From positions 186,001-250,000 of the forward strand of contig CBDDAC010000012.1 in NCBI GenBank assembly GCA_965224765.1: 64,000 nt of DNA, in the 5' to 3' direction. A program made the translations under genes and the position numbers. The notes beneath the pieces are model-generated. The model worked only from the letters and a program-made list of their open reading frames with translations. It was not told where the DNA came from and searched no databases. The stretch is from CAZDBA01 sp965224765. GTDB taxonomy: Bacteria > Planctomycetota > Planctomycetia > Pirellulales > Pirellulaceae. Every line of letters begins with the position of its first letter. Position 1 is the first letter of the stretch. Of the stretch, positions 8,678-18,194 are shown piece after piece.

Positions 8678-9478
8678 TTAGTCGTTGATCGCAAAACGAA
8701 AATGCCTCATCTGTTCGCCACTGGTTCCAATCTGAGTCATCGCTTCGATACCGATATCCAGGTGAATGTCCGTCCAGTGCTCGGTAACCATTTTGTCTGA
8801 TTCCTGAGTCTTCACCCCGTCAGGCGTAATCGGAACATCAGAAACCAGCAACAAAGCTCCACGAGAAATTTCATTGGTATGACCGACAATGAAGATCGTG
8901 GCCGTCTCCATATCGATTCCAATACAAGCCATCTCATAGAGCTTGCGGCGAAAATCTTGATCGTGTTCCCAGAGCCTTCGATTGGTCGTGTACACAACTC
9001 CCGTTCGATATTCGAGATCTCGTTTCACAATGTGGTCAGAGACAAACTTGTGAAGTTTAAACGAAGGTAACGCGGGCACTTCTGCGGCGATATAGTCATC
9101 GCTGGTTCCCTCACCTCGAATGGCAGCAATGGGCAAAATAAAGTGGCCGATCTCCGTCGACTGCTTTAGGCCGCCACACTTACCCAAAAAAAGTACCCCC
9201 TCGGGCATTCGAGCGATAAGCAAATCCATGATCGTCGCTGCGTTGGCACTACCAATTCCGAAATTGATGATGGTCAAACCATCCCTATTGGTACAAGCTT
9301 GCATCGGCTTGCCCTTGCCCGTCACCTCACAATCGAACTTTTTGGAAAAGCGTTCGACATAGTCGGAAAAATTCGTCAGCAGAATGTAGTCGCCGAATTG
9401 GTCCAGAGGCATCCCCGTATAGCGTGGCAGCCAATCACGCGCGATTTCGACGCGATCAATCCCTTCGGTGCTGTCCAT
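8678..9478 (-). CDS. AMP nucleosidase (short form, phosphorylase superfamily)
   Basis: This is a 266-residue protein starting at the ATG at 9478 (MDSTEGIDRVEIARDWLPRY). It belongs to the nucleoside phosphorylase superfamily: IINFGIGSANAATIMDLL near residue 70, GVLFLGKCGGLKQSTEIGHF near 95 and GIDMETATIF near 185, which forms the nucleoside-binding Glu region. The arrangement and the TRDLEYRTGVVYTTNRR-type segment match AMP nucleosidases, which hydrolyse AMP to adenine and ribose-5-phosphate. It is about the length of the catalytic half of E. coli Amn (484 residues), and such short forms are common outside Proteobacteria. It is 38 bp from the methyltransferase start, with no evident functional link. 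Confidence 0.85.
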   Translation of the reverse strand: MDSTEGIDRVEIARDWLPRYTGMPLDQFGDYILLTNFSDYVERFSKKFDCEVTGKGKPMQACTNRDGLTIINFGIGSANAATIMDLLIARMPEGVLFLGKCGGLKQSTEIGHFILPIAAIRGEGTSDDYIAAEVPALPSFKLHKFVSDHIVKRDLEYRTGVVYTTNRRLWEHDQDFRRKLYEMACIGIDMETATIFIVGHTNEISRGALLLVSDVPITPDGVKTQESDKMVTEHWTDIHLDIGIEAMTQIGTSGEQMRHFRFAIND

Positions 9479-9734
9479 AAACAATCCGTCCTACAAAGCC
9501 ATGCAGTCTTTCTGGCCAAAACAGCCACAAAGGCAAAGCCCTAGCCTATTTTATTGTGTCCCTGACTTCAACCAACGTGCCGTTTGCATTCGGTGCAATC
9601 GGTCGACGTGCCAGGAAAACGCGGTGATCGCGGGAACCACCTACGCCTTCAATCATTGCTCTTTAGCAACCGAATTGGGCCAACGCCATCAGCCCCATGG
9701 TTGACCATCGCATGTTACAAATTGTGACGCTCGA

Positions 9735-10346
9735 TTATTCTTCGAATTCCATTTTTTCAAAATAGACAGTGAGCGAAACGGTGCCTTTGCCCAAGTCAAT
9801 TTTCGACAACTTGACCGTTTCCACAGGAAGCCCAGTTCGCTTCCGCAAATCAGCCAACAGTTGAAGACGCAATTCAGGCTTCAACAACTCAAGATTGTCA
9901 TAGACAATTTCCTGCTTGCCTAACTTTTGAACCGTCGTCCAGCGTTCAAATAAGTAAGTGACCAAGAAAATCACAACATTCGTAAATGCGAGTTCTGCAT
10001 AGCTGGTTTTCTTGTTGGAAAGCGAATTAATCACGGCGATCCCGACCACAATAAACAGATAGGTCATCTCCTTGACACGAATCGCATCGGTCCGATACCG
10101 AATAATTGCGAATATGGCAAACAATCCTAGTGCCATCCCAAGCCCTAGATCCAGCTTCTTGAGGGTGAAGCAGATAAAAAACACCATCACATTCATTAAC
10201 ATGAACGTGAAAACATAGGCACCGTTCCTCTTGTTTCAAAAGTAACAAACTCCCACCAAAAGAGAGGCGAAAAACAAGTTGATTAAAAATCGCACCAACA
10301 ACTTGAGAAAGTCATCATCGTAAAGCGGTACTTCGAGGAATTCCAT
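9735..10346 (-). pseudogene. DUF4956-family membrane protein interrupted by one in-frame TGA
   Basis: From the ATG at 10346 the frame reads MEFLEVPLYDDDFLKLLVRF and runs through a first membrane helix to CYF. A TGA (codon 37, 10236-10238) interrupts it, and it then continues in the same frame as NKRNGAYVFTFMLMNVMVFF through the rest of the family to 9735. GMALGLFAIFAIIRYRTDAI is the hallmark segment of DUF4956. Without the TGA the protein would be 203 residues, the normal family length. If translation restarts at the ATG at 10202, a protein lacking the first helix would result. DUF4956 genes commonly neighbour CotH-kinase and VTC-type genes; here a CotH gene lies 78 bp upstream on the same strand, while no VTC gene is in view. 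Confidence 0.8.
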
Positions 10347-10424
10347 AGACTAACTTCGTCCACCTGGGATAAAAAATTGAGTTGGGGTCAGTCCATCCAT
10401 TGTACACCTCAACTCGCGGCTGGT

Positions 10425-12125
10425 TTACCGGGAACGACGAGAACCTGGACGCGACTGGGGCGAATCGCCAGATAACTCTTTGATCGCCGGATGGTTCAAC
10501 AAATACTCCGAACGCTGTTCAGAAAAATCGCGAAGGCTTCCTGGTTTTGCTGGAGCACTACCGTCGGTCCCTTGATCGAACGCTTCATAGTCAGACAGTT
10601 TTCGCGTGTCTGATTTCACTTCCGATTCGATCAACTTCCTCGCGGCCTCGACTTCAGTTCCCAGATGCTCCCAGGCCAACAGATCCCTAGCGATTGTCTG
10701 GATATTTTGCAGATAGCGATTTCGAAGTTCGGGATTGGCCAGCAGTTTACTACGCAGCGGGAACCGATCGTCATTCAAACCAACAAGTGGATCCAAGTCA
10801 TATCCGCCACCACCTCCTGGACCGCCACGCTGTGTACCGGGGCGATCACGCTCTGGAGGTGGTCCACCTGGACCGCCCGGTCCCCCTTCAGGTGGAGGGC
10901 CTTGGCGATTCCCCTCTGGTCGGCGGTCTCGTCCACGCTGCCCTCTGGGGCCACCACGTCCGGGGCCGCCTCGAGAAGGTCGGAAGGACTCGTTCATATC
11001 GTGAGGCAGAATGTGAAATTTCCCATTCTCATCTTGATAGATGCTGTAGTCGCTTGCCCGAGTCCAGTAGCCATCGCTGTTGATCAATGCCACATCAGCC
11101 GCCAGGAACCAGAGCACGCCATCAATGTCCAAGATCGGATCCAAGGCCGCCTCAATGTCTTCGGCAGGAGTTTCATTGAGCACTTTGCAAAGCTGCACTA
11201 AGTCTTTCCAAGATTCTTCTTTGTCTTTCGATTTGATCTCAAAACGTGATCGATACGGTTCCAGATCGTCTCCGAGATAACGAAGACCGCCATCCCCACG
11301 CGGGCTACCGTTGACTTTCCAACGTGCACCTGTTCGCGTGTCAAAATTCTCTTGAAGAAAATCTTTGTTGAATTGCTGGGCGTTCGAGTAGATTCCCCAA
11401 CTGCGACCATTGATGACAACTTTCACAAAATTGACTTTGGGTGCAGCAATTTTTTGGCCTGCGATATGAGTGTACAAGAGCGAGCTCATCATCGTTGCGT
11501 CACCGTTGCAGTTCAATAAGTTTAACGACTTGTATCCGTATAGTTTTTGCTTGTCGTCAAGAAAATCCATCGACAAATTTAGTGAGCGTTTCAAACCCTC
11601 TGGAATCATGAAAAACGAAGAGGCACCTCGAAAGCTAACTCCAACATTAGGATACGTTTTGCCATCCACGATCATGGTTGCGGGGACTTCCACATCGGTT
11701 GGTTTAAATGCAGCCAATTCCTGCTCCCAATCGTCTTGCTCAAACTCGAGAAACACGGTTCGCAAAACGCTCTTGTCGTACAAGTTCGCATCGGGAAAAA
11801 CTTCGACGTCCGCTGGATCGACATTGGGACCTGGTTTCCCGGCACGCTGGCCTCCTCGTCCACGTCGCCTAGGACCACCACCTCTCCGACTGTTCGTCGG
11901 AATTGATGCTCTGGCTTCCTTCCGCTCCGCTGCGTCTAGGACGCCGTCATTGTTGGCGTCAAAATCTTTGACCAATTCCAAATCGCCAGCACCGGGTCCA
12001 CCGGGTCCACCCATTCCGGGCGGTTGCGAGCGAACTTCCGCCGCCATCATGATTCCCAGGAGCAAACCAAAAACCGAGAGTCCGATTCGTTTCGAAATCG
12101 TGTTGTTCATTGTTTCTGTCATCAT
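10425..12125 (-). CDS. Secreted CotH-kinase-family protein with EF-hand and Gly/Pro/Arg-rich insert
   Basis: This is a 566-residue protein with a signal peptide (RIGLSVFGLLLGIMMAAEV, about residues 14-32). An EF-hand loop DANNDGVLDAAE follows near residue 55, then an Arg/Gly-rich stretch, then the CotH domain from about 110 to 390. VSFRGASSFF, SLNLLNCNGDATMMSS and LHFILPHDMNESF-like motifs are visible, the last written as FHILPHDMNES. CotH proteins are atypical secretory-pathway protein kinases known from spore coats. Residues ~395-450 form a low-complexity Gly/Pro/Arg insert, after which LDPLVGLNDDRFPLRSKLL resumes the CotH C-terminus. Co-orientation with the DUF4956 gene is a recurrent bacterial pairing. 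The substrate is unknown. Confidence 0.9.
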   Translation of the reverse strand: MMTETMNNTISKRIGLSVFGLLLGIMMAAEVRSQPPGMGGPGGPGAGDLELVKDFDANNDGVLDAAERKEARASIPTNSRRGGGPRRRGRGGQRAGKPGPNVDPADVEVFPDANLYDKSVLRTVFLEFEQDDWEQELAAFKPTDVEVPATMIVDGKTYPNVGVSFRGASSFFMIPEGLKRSLNLSMDFLDDKQKLYGYKSLNLLNCNGDATMMSSLLYTHIAGQKIAAPKVNFVKVVINGRSWGIYSNAQQFNKDFLQENFDTRTGARWKVNGSPRGDGGLRYLGDDLEPYRSRFEIKSKDKEESWKDLVQLCKVLNETPAEDIEAALDPILDIDGVLWFLAADVALINSDGYWTRASDYSIYQDENGKFHILPHDMNESFRPSRGGPGRGGPRGQRGRDRRPEGNRQGPPPEGGPGGPGGPPPERDRPGTQRGGPGGGGGYDLDPLVGLNDDRFPLRSKLLANPELRNRYLQNIQTIARDLLAWEHLGTEVEAARKLIESEVKSDTRKLSDYEAFDQGTDGSAPAKPGSLRDFSEQRSEYLLNHPAIKELSGDSPQSRPGSRRSR

Positions 12126-12299
12126 CTTTGTTGATTCTCAGGAAATCCCAACATCGCGGCAGCAAGCATTGAGTTGCCGATGTTGGGGGCATAATAATTC
12201 GACACGCAATTATCTCGATTCACAGACCCGATTGGGCACCGGGAAAACAATGTTTTTCACTAATTTAAGTCTCGCCATCTTTGCGTACGCCACGTCATC

Positions 12300-12536
12300 T
12301 TAGCCGACAACAATTGAAAAGACGACAATTGCCGACATGGAAAAGAAGACAATCAGCCAGGAGATATGGAAATCATCAATTGAAAAGTGGTTGGCCATTA
12401 GCAAACCGAAAAGATGAAGCGTACCCAGGAATACAATACTCCAGATTGCGAAAAGTGACGAAGGTGCAAACGCCAAGACAAGAAGGCATTGAAATAGTAC
12501 AGCCCAGACGATCGGTGGAACGCGAAACCAATTCAA
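12300..12536 (-). CDS. Small two-helix membrane protein
   Basis: The frame is open from 12644, but the region upstream of 12565 overlaps the pentapeptide gene. A TTG at 12536 with AAGGA eight bases upstream gives a compact 78-residue product. Hydrophobic segments are IVWAVLFQCLLVLAFAP, ALFAIWSIVFLGTLHLFGLL-like (SSLFAIWSIVFLGTLHLFG) and WLIVFFSMSAIVVFSIVVG. It follows the pentapeptide-repeat gene closely on the same strand. No family was recognised, and the start codon is uncertain. Confidence 0.45.
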   Translation of the reverse strand: MNWFRVPPIVWAVLFQCLLVLAFAPSSLFAIWSIVFLGTLHLFGLLMANHFSIDDFHISWLIVFFSMSAIVVFSIVVG

Positions 12537-12564
12537 ATCCAGACATTCCTTGAGAGAATGCGAA

Positions 12565-13227
12565 CTACATCGCAGCCCGGCTCCAAACCTGCCACCATTT
12601 TTTCTTGGAGTGCCGCTTGACTGTTGAACCCCAAAGCCGCCCATTGGTTCCTATACATCCCTGAAGTTTCGCGTAGGAAAAATCTGCCTTGAGAATAATC
12701 GCTTCAGTCATGTTGGCACCTTCAAACATCGCATAGACGAAATTGCCCGTCGAAAGATCCGTGCCATAGAGGTTGGTCTTCTTCAAGTTCGCGCGTTGAA
12801 AATTTGCTCGCATCTCGGCAAAAGAGAAATCTGATCCGGTGAGATCTGCGTGACTAAAGTTCGCACCATTGAGCTTCGAATGACGAAACTTGCTTTCGAT
12901 CGCGGTAATGCCCGAAAAGTCTGCGACTTCCATAACGGCGTCGGAGAAATCAGCATCACAAATTGATGCCCCGCAAAACGTGGCGCGCTTCAAGACGGAA
13001 TTAGTGACTCTCGCCTCATCAAGATTTGAGTTAGAAAAATCGGCATCCGTTAGATTGCAACTGTTGAAGATAACGCCTTGGAGGTTCTGACAACTAAAGT
13101 CTGCACCTGTCAACGTCGCATTGGTAATCGTGCGCCCAGCAAGCGAATTCGCCTTATTCAGTCTGGCAAGGATTTTCCCAGACGAACGGTGTTTAATCTC
13201 GACCACATTATTCTCCCGAGTTACCAC
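12565..13227 (-). CDS. Pentapeptide-repeat protein
   Basis: This is a 220-residue protein from a GTG start. Residues ~35-195 are a run of A(D/N)LXX-type five-residue repeats, for example ADFSCQNLQG, ADFSNSNLDE, ANFSHADLTG, ADFSYAKLQG. Such repeats fold as a right-handed quadrilateral beta-helix. No signal peptide is seen, so it is probably cytoplasmic. The C-terminus is basic and Trp-rich (KKKWWQVW). Pentapeptide proteins range from DNA mimics to scaffold proteins, and nothing here decides the role. The small membrane protein gene follows. Confidence 0.85.
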   Translation of the reverse strand: MVTRENNVVEIKHRSSGKILARLNKANSLAGRTITNATLTGADFSCQNLQGVIFNSCNLTDADFSNSNLDEARVTNSVLKRATFCGASICDADFSDAVMEVADFSGITAIESKFRHSKLNGANFSHADLTGSDFSFAEMRANFQRANLKKTNLYGTDLSTGNFVYAMFEGANMTEAIILKADFSYAKLQGCIGTNGRLWGSTVKRHSKKKWWQVWSRAAM

Positions 13228-13583
13228 ACAACAATCGGCGGATTGGAATGTGTACTACCGAATCAATTTCCCCGTCATTACTTCCCGTCTTTACTTATCA
13301 AACTGCCCAATCTTGGAAGTGGTTAGCAGTGCCGCTCTTATATTGATATCTTGCGCCGTGATTTAGTTTCGTGGAAACCAGCGACTTCTTAGAATTTTTC
13401 CATCAATAATTTCAATTTTACCTCGCCCATTCAATGCAATGCAAAATATAAAATTATGCCGTTTTCTTGAAACCCTGGCCAACGGGCTGAAATCGCCGTT
13501 AAAGCAGACTCAAACCTGCTTAACGGAGTTCGCTATTACCTTGAAAAATCTTCTTCTTAACCCGGGTATTTTGCGTAGATCGG
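13228..13583. other. Intergenic region with a stem-loop
   Basis: No gene was found in this 356-bp stretch. CCGTTAAAGCAG and CTGCTTAACGG at 13496-13526 form an 11-bp stem with one bulged A around an ACTCAAAC loop. It has no T tract for either strand, so it is only a possible terminator or a repeat remnant. Confidence 0.45.
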
Positions 13584-14387
13584 CTATCTACTCAGCGCAG
13601 CCTGTCGTTCCCCAAGATCACGATAAGTACCAATGCTAACTTTCTCAAAGTTCATCCACTGTTTTTTTGCAAATTGGATGCGTTCCCTGTCTTGCTGCGA
13701 AAGTTGCCAGATAACCGTATGGGCCGATCGGGCGTTGAATTCATTCCGAGTGATGGCGCCAGCACGCATGCTCATCTCAATGGACGTTGGGAACAAACCA
13801 TGTTTACGAATCTCTCGATTCAAAACCAAACGCGCAAATGGTGGCAAACGTTTTGGGTCTGACGCGCTCAGTCGAGTGAACTGTTCCATCGCCTCATAAA
13901 ACAAAGGCATGCCGATCAAATCCTGAGGAGGCGCTTCGCCCTTAGCTCGATAGGTCATATCGTCATTGCTAACAGTAAGTACGTTCGTATTGATATCAAA
14001 GTTCGAGGCCAACTCCGGGTTGAGGAGAAAGTCGCTGGCTTCGTTTTCCTTTGCCGATTCTCGCAGACCTTGAAGCATCTTTAACAATTCGAAATCTGCA
14101 ATATCTGTTCTCAGTTCTCGCTCGATGTCTAACAAGACAAGAACCTTGTTGCGAGAATCAAAGATGACCACTTCTATTGGTTCGCCAGGCGACTCAGCGC
14201 TCATCTGAAAGTCGTATGCGACTCCTTCCAAATAGAGAGTCAGATTCTCTGACGAAGGTGAGCCTGCGTCTCCCACAAAGACTTGAGATTCAACTCGAAA
14301 GTCCTGTGCAGCCAAATTGCCTACCATCCCAGCTCCTACAGCCAAACCAATCAACAACATCAACTTCAACTTCACAATTTTCGTCAT
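13584..14387 (-). CDS. Exported protein of unknown function
   Basis: This is a 267-residue protein. The start at 14387 is chosen for the ribosome binding site AGGAAAG and the signal peptide MTKIVKLKLMLLIGLAVGAG with cleavage near NLAAQDF. The mature protein opens with SQVFVGDAGSPSSENLTLYL, then has an alternating beta/alpha pattern with VVIFDSRNKVLVLLDIEREL and a C-terminal helical part. Similar proteins are found in planctomycetes, but I know of no assigned function. The isolated position gives no further hint. Confidence 0.75.
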   Translation of the reverse strand: MTKIVKLKLMLLIGLAVGAGMVGNLAAQDFRVESQVFVGDAGSPSSENLTLYLEGVAYDFQMSAESPGEPIEVVIFDSRNKVLVLLDIERELRTDIADFELLKMLQGLRESAKENEASDFLLNPELASNFDINTNVLTVSNDDMTYRAKGEAPPQDLIGMPLFYEAMEQFTRLSASDPKRLPPFARLVLNREIRKHGLFPTSIEMSMRAGAITRNEFNARSAHTVIWQLSQQDRERIQFAKKQWMNFEKVSIGTYRDLGERQAALSR

Positions 14388-14625
14388 CGAGCACTTTCCT
14401 AATGGCTGCGAAAAACTAACAGACTGAATGATTAACAAACCATTCACCATGACAGAAATCGCGAAGAGCGTAATGAAATCGATGAACTCGGTCTACGCCA
14501 CTTAAAATAGCAACAGACCACAGAAATATGCTGCCGGAAGTACTGACGGCACTGGCGTCTGCTAGCAATAACGTCTCCAACGAGACAACACGCGTCTTAG
14601 CGCATTTAACTGGCCAACTCGCAAC

Positions 14626-15069
14626 CTATTTGCCAACCTGGATGGAACCAACTTCGTCGCACAACTTTTTTATTGGGACATCAAGAACGGCTCGAATTTT
14701 ATCCCCCGGCAATTCGACCTCCAGCAGAGGAGCAACGACCAATTCCATCTGATCCTTAAACGCTTGGGACCGGTTAACGGGGACCTCTTCCAAATTCAAT
14801 TTGTGAATGTAGCTTGTCAATCCATCCAAGCGCACCCGCGTCGCCTTTGCCCAATCCACCGCATTAACAATCTGAATTTCGCCAAGCACGCGATTGACGC
14901 GTTCAATCACATCGACTTCAATCGCTTCGATGTTGCCAGAATCAACTTTTACAGTGTCAGCCCCAGTCATCAACATGGGCGCGACATAAATGCCGGCACA
15001 GACCAGACCGCAAAAAAACAGCAATGGAACGAAATATTTAATTGAATTCACCGTCAGATCAAAATTCAC
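14626..15069 (-). CDS. Membrane-anchored protein of unknown function, coupled to the BFN gene
   Basis: This is a 147-residue protein from a GTG at 15069 that overlaps the stop of the upstream gene by four bases (GTGA), so translation is probably coupled. One N-terminal helix (YFVPLLFFCGLVCAGIYVAP, residues 12-31) anchors a soluble domain of about 115 residues. No motif was recognised. The tight coupling suggests a role with the bifunctional-nuclease-family protein. Confidence 0.65.
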   Translation of the reverse strand: MNFDLTVNSIKYFVPLLFFCGLVCAGIYVAPMLMTGADTVKVDSGNIEAIEVDVIERVNRVLGEIQIVNAVDWAKATRVRLDGLTSYIHKLNLEEVPVNRSQAFKDQMELVVAPLLEVELPGDKIRAVLDVPIKKLCDEVGSIQVGK

Positions 15070-15479
15070 AGATTGTCCGAAGAGATGGCTTCTTCGAGAA
15101 CCTCTTCCGATACAAAAATGGGCAGCGGCGGTTCACAAGTCACAGCCACGGCAATCGCATCAGATGAACGTGCATCCACTTCAATCAATTCGCCATCACG
15201 TTTAATTCGAAGCGACGCATAGTACGTATGATCGCGAAGATCAGTGATGTAAACGCTATCAAGCTCGCCCCCCAGTTGCTCCGCAACTGACACAATTAAA
15301 TCATGCGTCAATGGGCGAGTTCGGGGCACCTGTTTTACGCCGCGATCGATACTGGTGGCTTCAAAAAGCCCAATCAAAATCGGAAACTGCCGATCACCAT
15401 CGACTTCGCGTAGGAAAACAACTTGATTCTCGTTGATTTCTGAGATGATGATTCGCGTCAAACGAACTTCGACTGGCAT
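15066..15479 (-). CDS. Bifunctional nuclease family (BFN, DUF151) protein
   Basis: This is a 137-residue protein. The start at 15479 (MPVEVRLTRIIISEI) has AAGGA seven bases upstream. The domain shows FPILIGLFEATSIDRGV, RPLTHDLIVSVAEQLGG, ITDLRDHTYYASLRI and VDARSSDAIAVAV, the usual conserved blocks of the BFN/DUF151 family. That family was named from a plant protein with RNase and DNase activity; in bacteria the role is unsettled. The downstream membrane-protein gene overlaps its stop codon. Confidence 0.88.
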   Translation of the reverse strand: MPVEVRLTRIIISEINENQVVFLREVDGDRQFPILIGLFEATSIDRGVKQVPRTRPLTHDLIVSVAEQLGGELDSVYITDLRDHTYYASLRIKRDGELIEVDARSSDAIAVAVTCEPPLPIFVSEEVLEEAISSDNL

Positions 15480-15610
15480 TGATTTTTCCTTGAACTTGAT
15501 CAGCTTCTTCAAGCATTCTTACATTTTCCATCAGATAGTATATCTTTTCTGGGGCACGCTCCAAGTTCGCCAACCTGAAAAAACCTTTCTAACAGAAACT
15601 AAGATAAGCC

Positions 15611-16645
15611 ATGCTGAGAGTCGGAATCACGGGATTGGGATTTATGGGATGGATCCACTGGCTGGCTTATCAACGTGTTGAGGGCATCGAAGTCGCTGCC
15701 GTCTGCGAACAAGATCCCAAAAAACTTGCGGGCGATTGGACCGATATTCAAGGTAACTTTGGGCCAGGAGGGGAAAAAGTCGACTTAACCGGCGTTGCAA
15801 CCTACTCCGACTACGACCAAATGCTTCAAGATGACTCGCTTGATCTGATCGACATTTGCCTTCCCCCCAGTTTACATTGCCCGTTTACGGTCAAAGCCGC
15901 CGACGCAGGCAAGCACGTGTTCTCTGAAAAACCCATGGCGTTGACATTGGACGATTGCCAGAGCATGACTTCGGCCTGCCAAGCCAACGATGTCCAATTG
16001 ATGGTGGGGCACGTCCTACCCTTTTTCCCCGAATACCACCACGCACTTGAAGTGATTCGGTCGGGAGAATTTGGTAAAGCAACTGGGGGCTATTTCAAAC
16101 GCGTGATTTCTGATCCCAAGTGGCTAAAAAACTTCTACGACCCTGATCGCATTGGCGGGCCGATGCTGGATCTACATGTTCATGATGCACATTTTATTCG
16201 ACTCCTTTTTGGGATGCCTCAATCGGTAACCAGTCGGGGACGAATGCGAGGCGATGTGGTCGAGTATTGCAGCTCGCTCTTTGGTTTTGCTGATCCAGAT
16301 TTGGTCGTCAGTAGTATCGGCGGTGTCATCAACCAGCAAGGTCGACCTTTCACTCATGGCTTTGAGATTCATCTTGAAAAAGCCACCCTGCATTTTGAGT
16401 TTGGGGCATACACGGACAACGGCGAATCATCTCCGCTCAAGATTTGCACCTCGGATGATCAGGTCATCCGGCCCGAATTTGCGGCCGGTGACGAAGTCGA
16501 TTCCTTTGCGGCCGAAATCCGCGAGGTGGTTCGATCGCTCAACGAGGGAGTTGCGTCTGACATCCTTGGCGGTAACCTAGCCCAAGACGCAATCAAAATT
16601 TGTCAGATGGAGACCGACTCGGTGCGAAACGGAGCCAACCCGTAA
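15611..16645 (+). CDS. Gfo/Idh/MocA-family NAD(P)-dependent oxidoreductase
   Basis: This is a 344-residue protein. The N-terminal Rossmann domain starts with VGITGLGFMGWIHWLAY (GxGxxG near residues 8-13). The family motif HVFSEKPMALTLDDCQ follows, with the catalytic-region Glu-Lys-Pro near residue 103. The C-terminal alpha/beta domain carries GGPMLDLHVHDAHFIR near 182, including the Asp and His used for catalysis in sugar dehydrogenases. The substrate is probably a sugar or inositol-like compound but cannot be named. It is divergent from the BFN gene across a ~130-bp shared promoter region. Confidence 0.9.
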   Translation: MLRVGITGLGFMGWIHWLAYQRVEGIEVAAVCEQDPKKLAGDWTDIQGNFGPGGEKVDLTGVATYSDYDQMLQDDSLDLIDICLPPSLHCPFTVKAADAGKHVFSEKPMALTLDDCQSMTSACQANDVQLMVGHVLPFFPEYHHALEVIRSGEFGKATGGYFKRVISDPKWLKNFYDPDRIGGPMLDLHVHDAHFIRLLFGMPQSVTSRGRMRGDVVEYCSSLFGFADPDLVVSSIGGVINQQGRPFTHGFEIHLEKATLHFEFGAYTDNGESSPLKICTSDDQVIRPEFAAGDEVDSFAAEIREVVRSLNEGVASDILGGNLAQDAIKICQMETDSVRNGANP

Positions 16646-16688
16646 AAAAAGCTCGTGGTTCGTCAGTGCTGATCTGACCAGGTTTAGT

Positions 16689-16838
16689 GGGTGCCATGCT
16701 TCACGCTTGCGTGAGCATGTTTGCGCAATCGCAAGGCAACTTTCAGTTCTAGTTGGTTGAACCACTAGAGCGAGTCTAGTACAAATATGGCGGCATTTTC
16801 GTCGATTTGTCTTGGAAACAACGGTGACGTGAAGCATA
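16689..16838. repeat. Intergenic palindromic repeat, family C
   Basis: It begins GGGTGCCATGCTTCACGCT and continues GCGTGAGCATG, a hairpin. A second arm CGTGAAGCAT at 16828-16837 is complementary to ATGCTTCACG near 16695. A related copy occurs at 22654-22776. It lies between the oxidoreductase gene and the convergent glycosyltransferase gene. Confidence 0.6.
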
Positions 16839-16892
16839 GGCAAGCCCAATTGGACTAGTCCCGTTCGTTCTTCAACGGTTTACGAAACTCCG

Positions 16893-17939
16893 TCACGCAG
16901 CAGCTCTCTTCGAGCTGAAAGAAGCAAACATTCGGTCCACTGCGGTGCAAACGTCATCCACTGTGATAGCTTGCATTGCCAGATTCTCGCCGCGCTTTCG
17001 ATTTCGATCATTTTGATGCCAACGTTGCACTGAAATATGCTGCTCGCCATAGGCACCACTTCGCGATGGAAGAGTTGGACCATGGAGCCCAATACATGGA
17101 GCACCCGCAGCAACGGCAATATGAAGTGGCCCAGTATCACATCCAATAAACGCAGTCGATTTTTCATAGAGAGCCGCGAGTTGCCCCAAACTAGTCGGAG
17201 GCGCCAAAATCGCCGCTCCATTGGATACTTCAACAATCTCTTTGGCCATTCGAAGCTCTTCATCGCCCGCCCAAGTTACGACTGAACGAATTGACGACGA
17301 GTGCATCGCATATTGAGCAACGAAACCAAATCGCCTGGGCAACCAACGCTTCGAAATCCAACTTGCGCCCGGATTTATCGCCAAGAACGAAGTCAATTCA
17401 TTCGCCGCAAGGAACTGTGATGCCACAAGTTTATCTTGGGTCTGAATCGGCAAACGAAACTCAATCGTCCGATCGCTTACTGCCAAGGATTCGTGCCCAA
17501 GAAAATCCAACGTCCGGTCCACCAAATGCTCGTGTTTGGCCTCAACGAAATCCGTATTCAAAAACGGCGAGAACTCCCGCCCGTAAGGAGACGCAAATCC
17601 TAATCGACGCTTCGCTCCCGATAACTTGCCAACCAATGAACTCTTCGTAAGACTTTGCGGGTCAATGACCAAATCAATTTCCAATTCGCTCAGCTGCTTG
17701 CTGATCGTGAGCCACTTGAGCGGGCTTCTCGCCAATCGTTTGGGAACGGTAATCATCTTGTCAACGCAAGGATGATCTGCCAATAATTTGTGAGTCGGGC
17801 TTTCAACAGTCCAAGCAATAAAGGACTCGGGGTAAACCCTTTTGATCGCACAAACCAACGGCAATGTCAGCACACAATCACCGATGTGACTTAAGCGCGT
17901 AATTAAAATTTTTGGAGAACGTCCTTGTGTCGCCACCAT
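16893..17939 (-). CDS. Glycosyltransferase family 9 (heptosyltransferase-like)
   Basis: This is a 348-residue protein starting at the ATG at 17939 with GAGAGGGATTTCTC upstream. ILITRLSHIGDCVLTLPLV is the typical GT9 N-terminal acceptor-binding motif including the general-base Asp. FLAINPGASWISKRWLPRRF opens the donor-binding domain near residue 185, and FIGCDTGPLHIAVAAGAPCI is the ADP-sugar binding signature near 262. GT9 enzymes add heptose or related sugars to lipopolysaccharide core on the cytoplasmic face. This fits a Gram-negative-type envelope; the acceptor is unknown. Confidence 0.9.
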   Translation of the reverse strand: MVATQGRSPKILITRLSHIGDCVLTLPLVCAIKRVYPESFIAWTVESPTHKLLADHPCVDKMITVPKRLARSPLKWLTISKQLSELEIDLVIDPQSLTKSSLVGKLSGAKRRLGFASPYGREFSPFLNTDFVEAKHEHLVDRTLDFLGHESLAVSDRTIEFRLPIQTQDKLVASQFLAANELTSFLAINPGASWISKRWLPRRFGFVAQYAMHSSSIRSVVTWAGDEELRMAKEIVEVSNGAAILAPPTSLGQLAALYEKSTAFIGCDTGPLHIAVAAGAPCIGLHGPTLPSRSGAYGEQHISVQRWHQNDRNRKRGENLAMQAITVDDVCTAVDRMFASFSSKRAAA

Positions 17940-18194
17940 GAGAAATCCCTCTCAATTGTCGAGCCTTTGATCGAAATTCTATGATTTGCTTGACGAGAAA
18001 CCAATATCAATCGATACTGGCCGAAAACACGGCAGTACGGACACTGTCATCTCGATAACGGGGGTGATAATTTACTGACATTCAACGCTAATAAAAACCA
18101 GGCTTCGAAATACCTGATTTTCAAGAATGCCCAGTCCACACAATCTGCAAGCAGCGACACTCTGCAAGCAAACGAGAGACCGCGAACCCAATCA

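Noticed and set aside
10236..10238. Selenocysteine codon in the DUF4956 gene
   Set aside because: No SECIS-like hairpin was seen just downstream and the family has no Cys or Sec conserved there.
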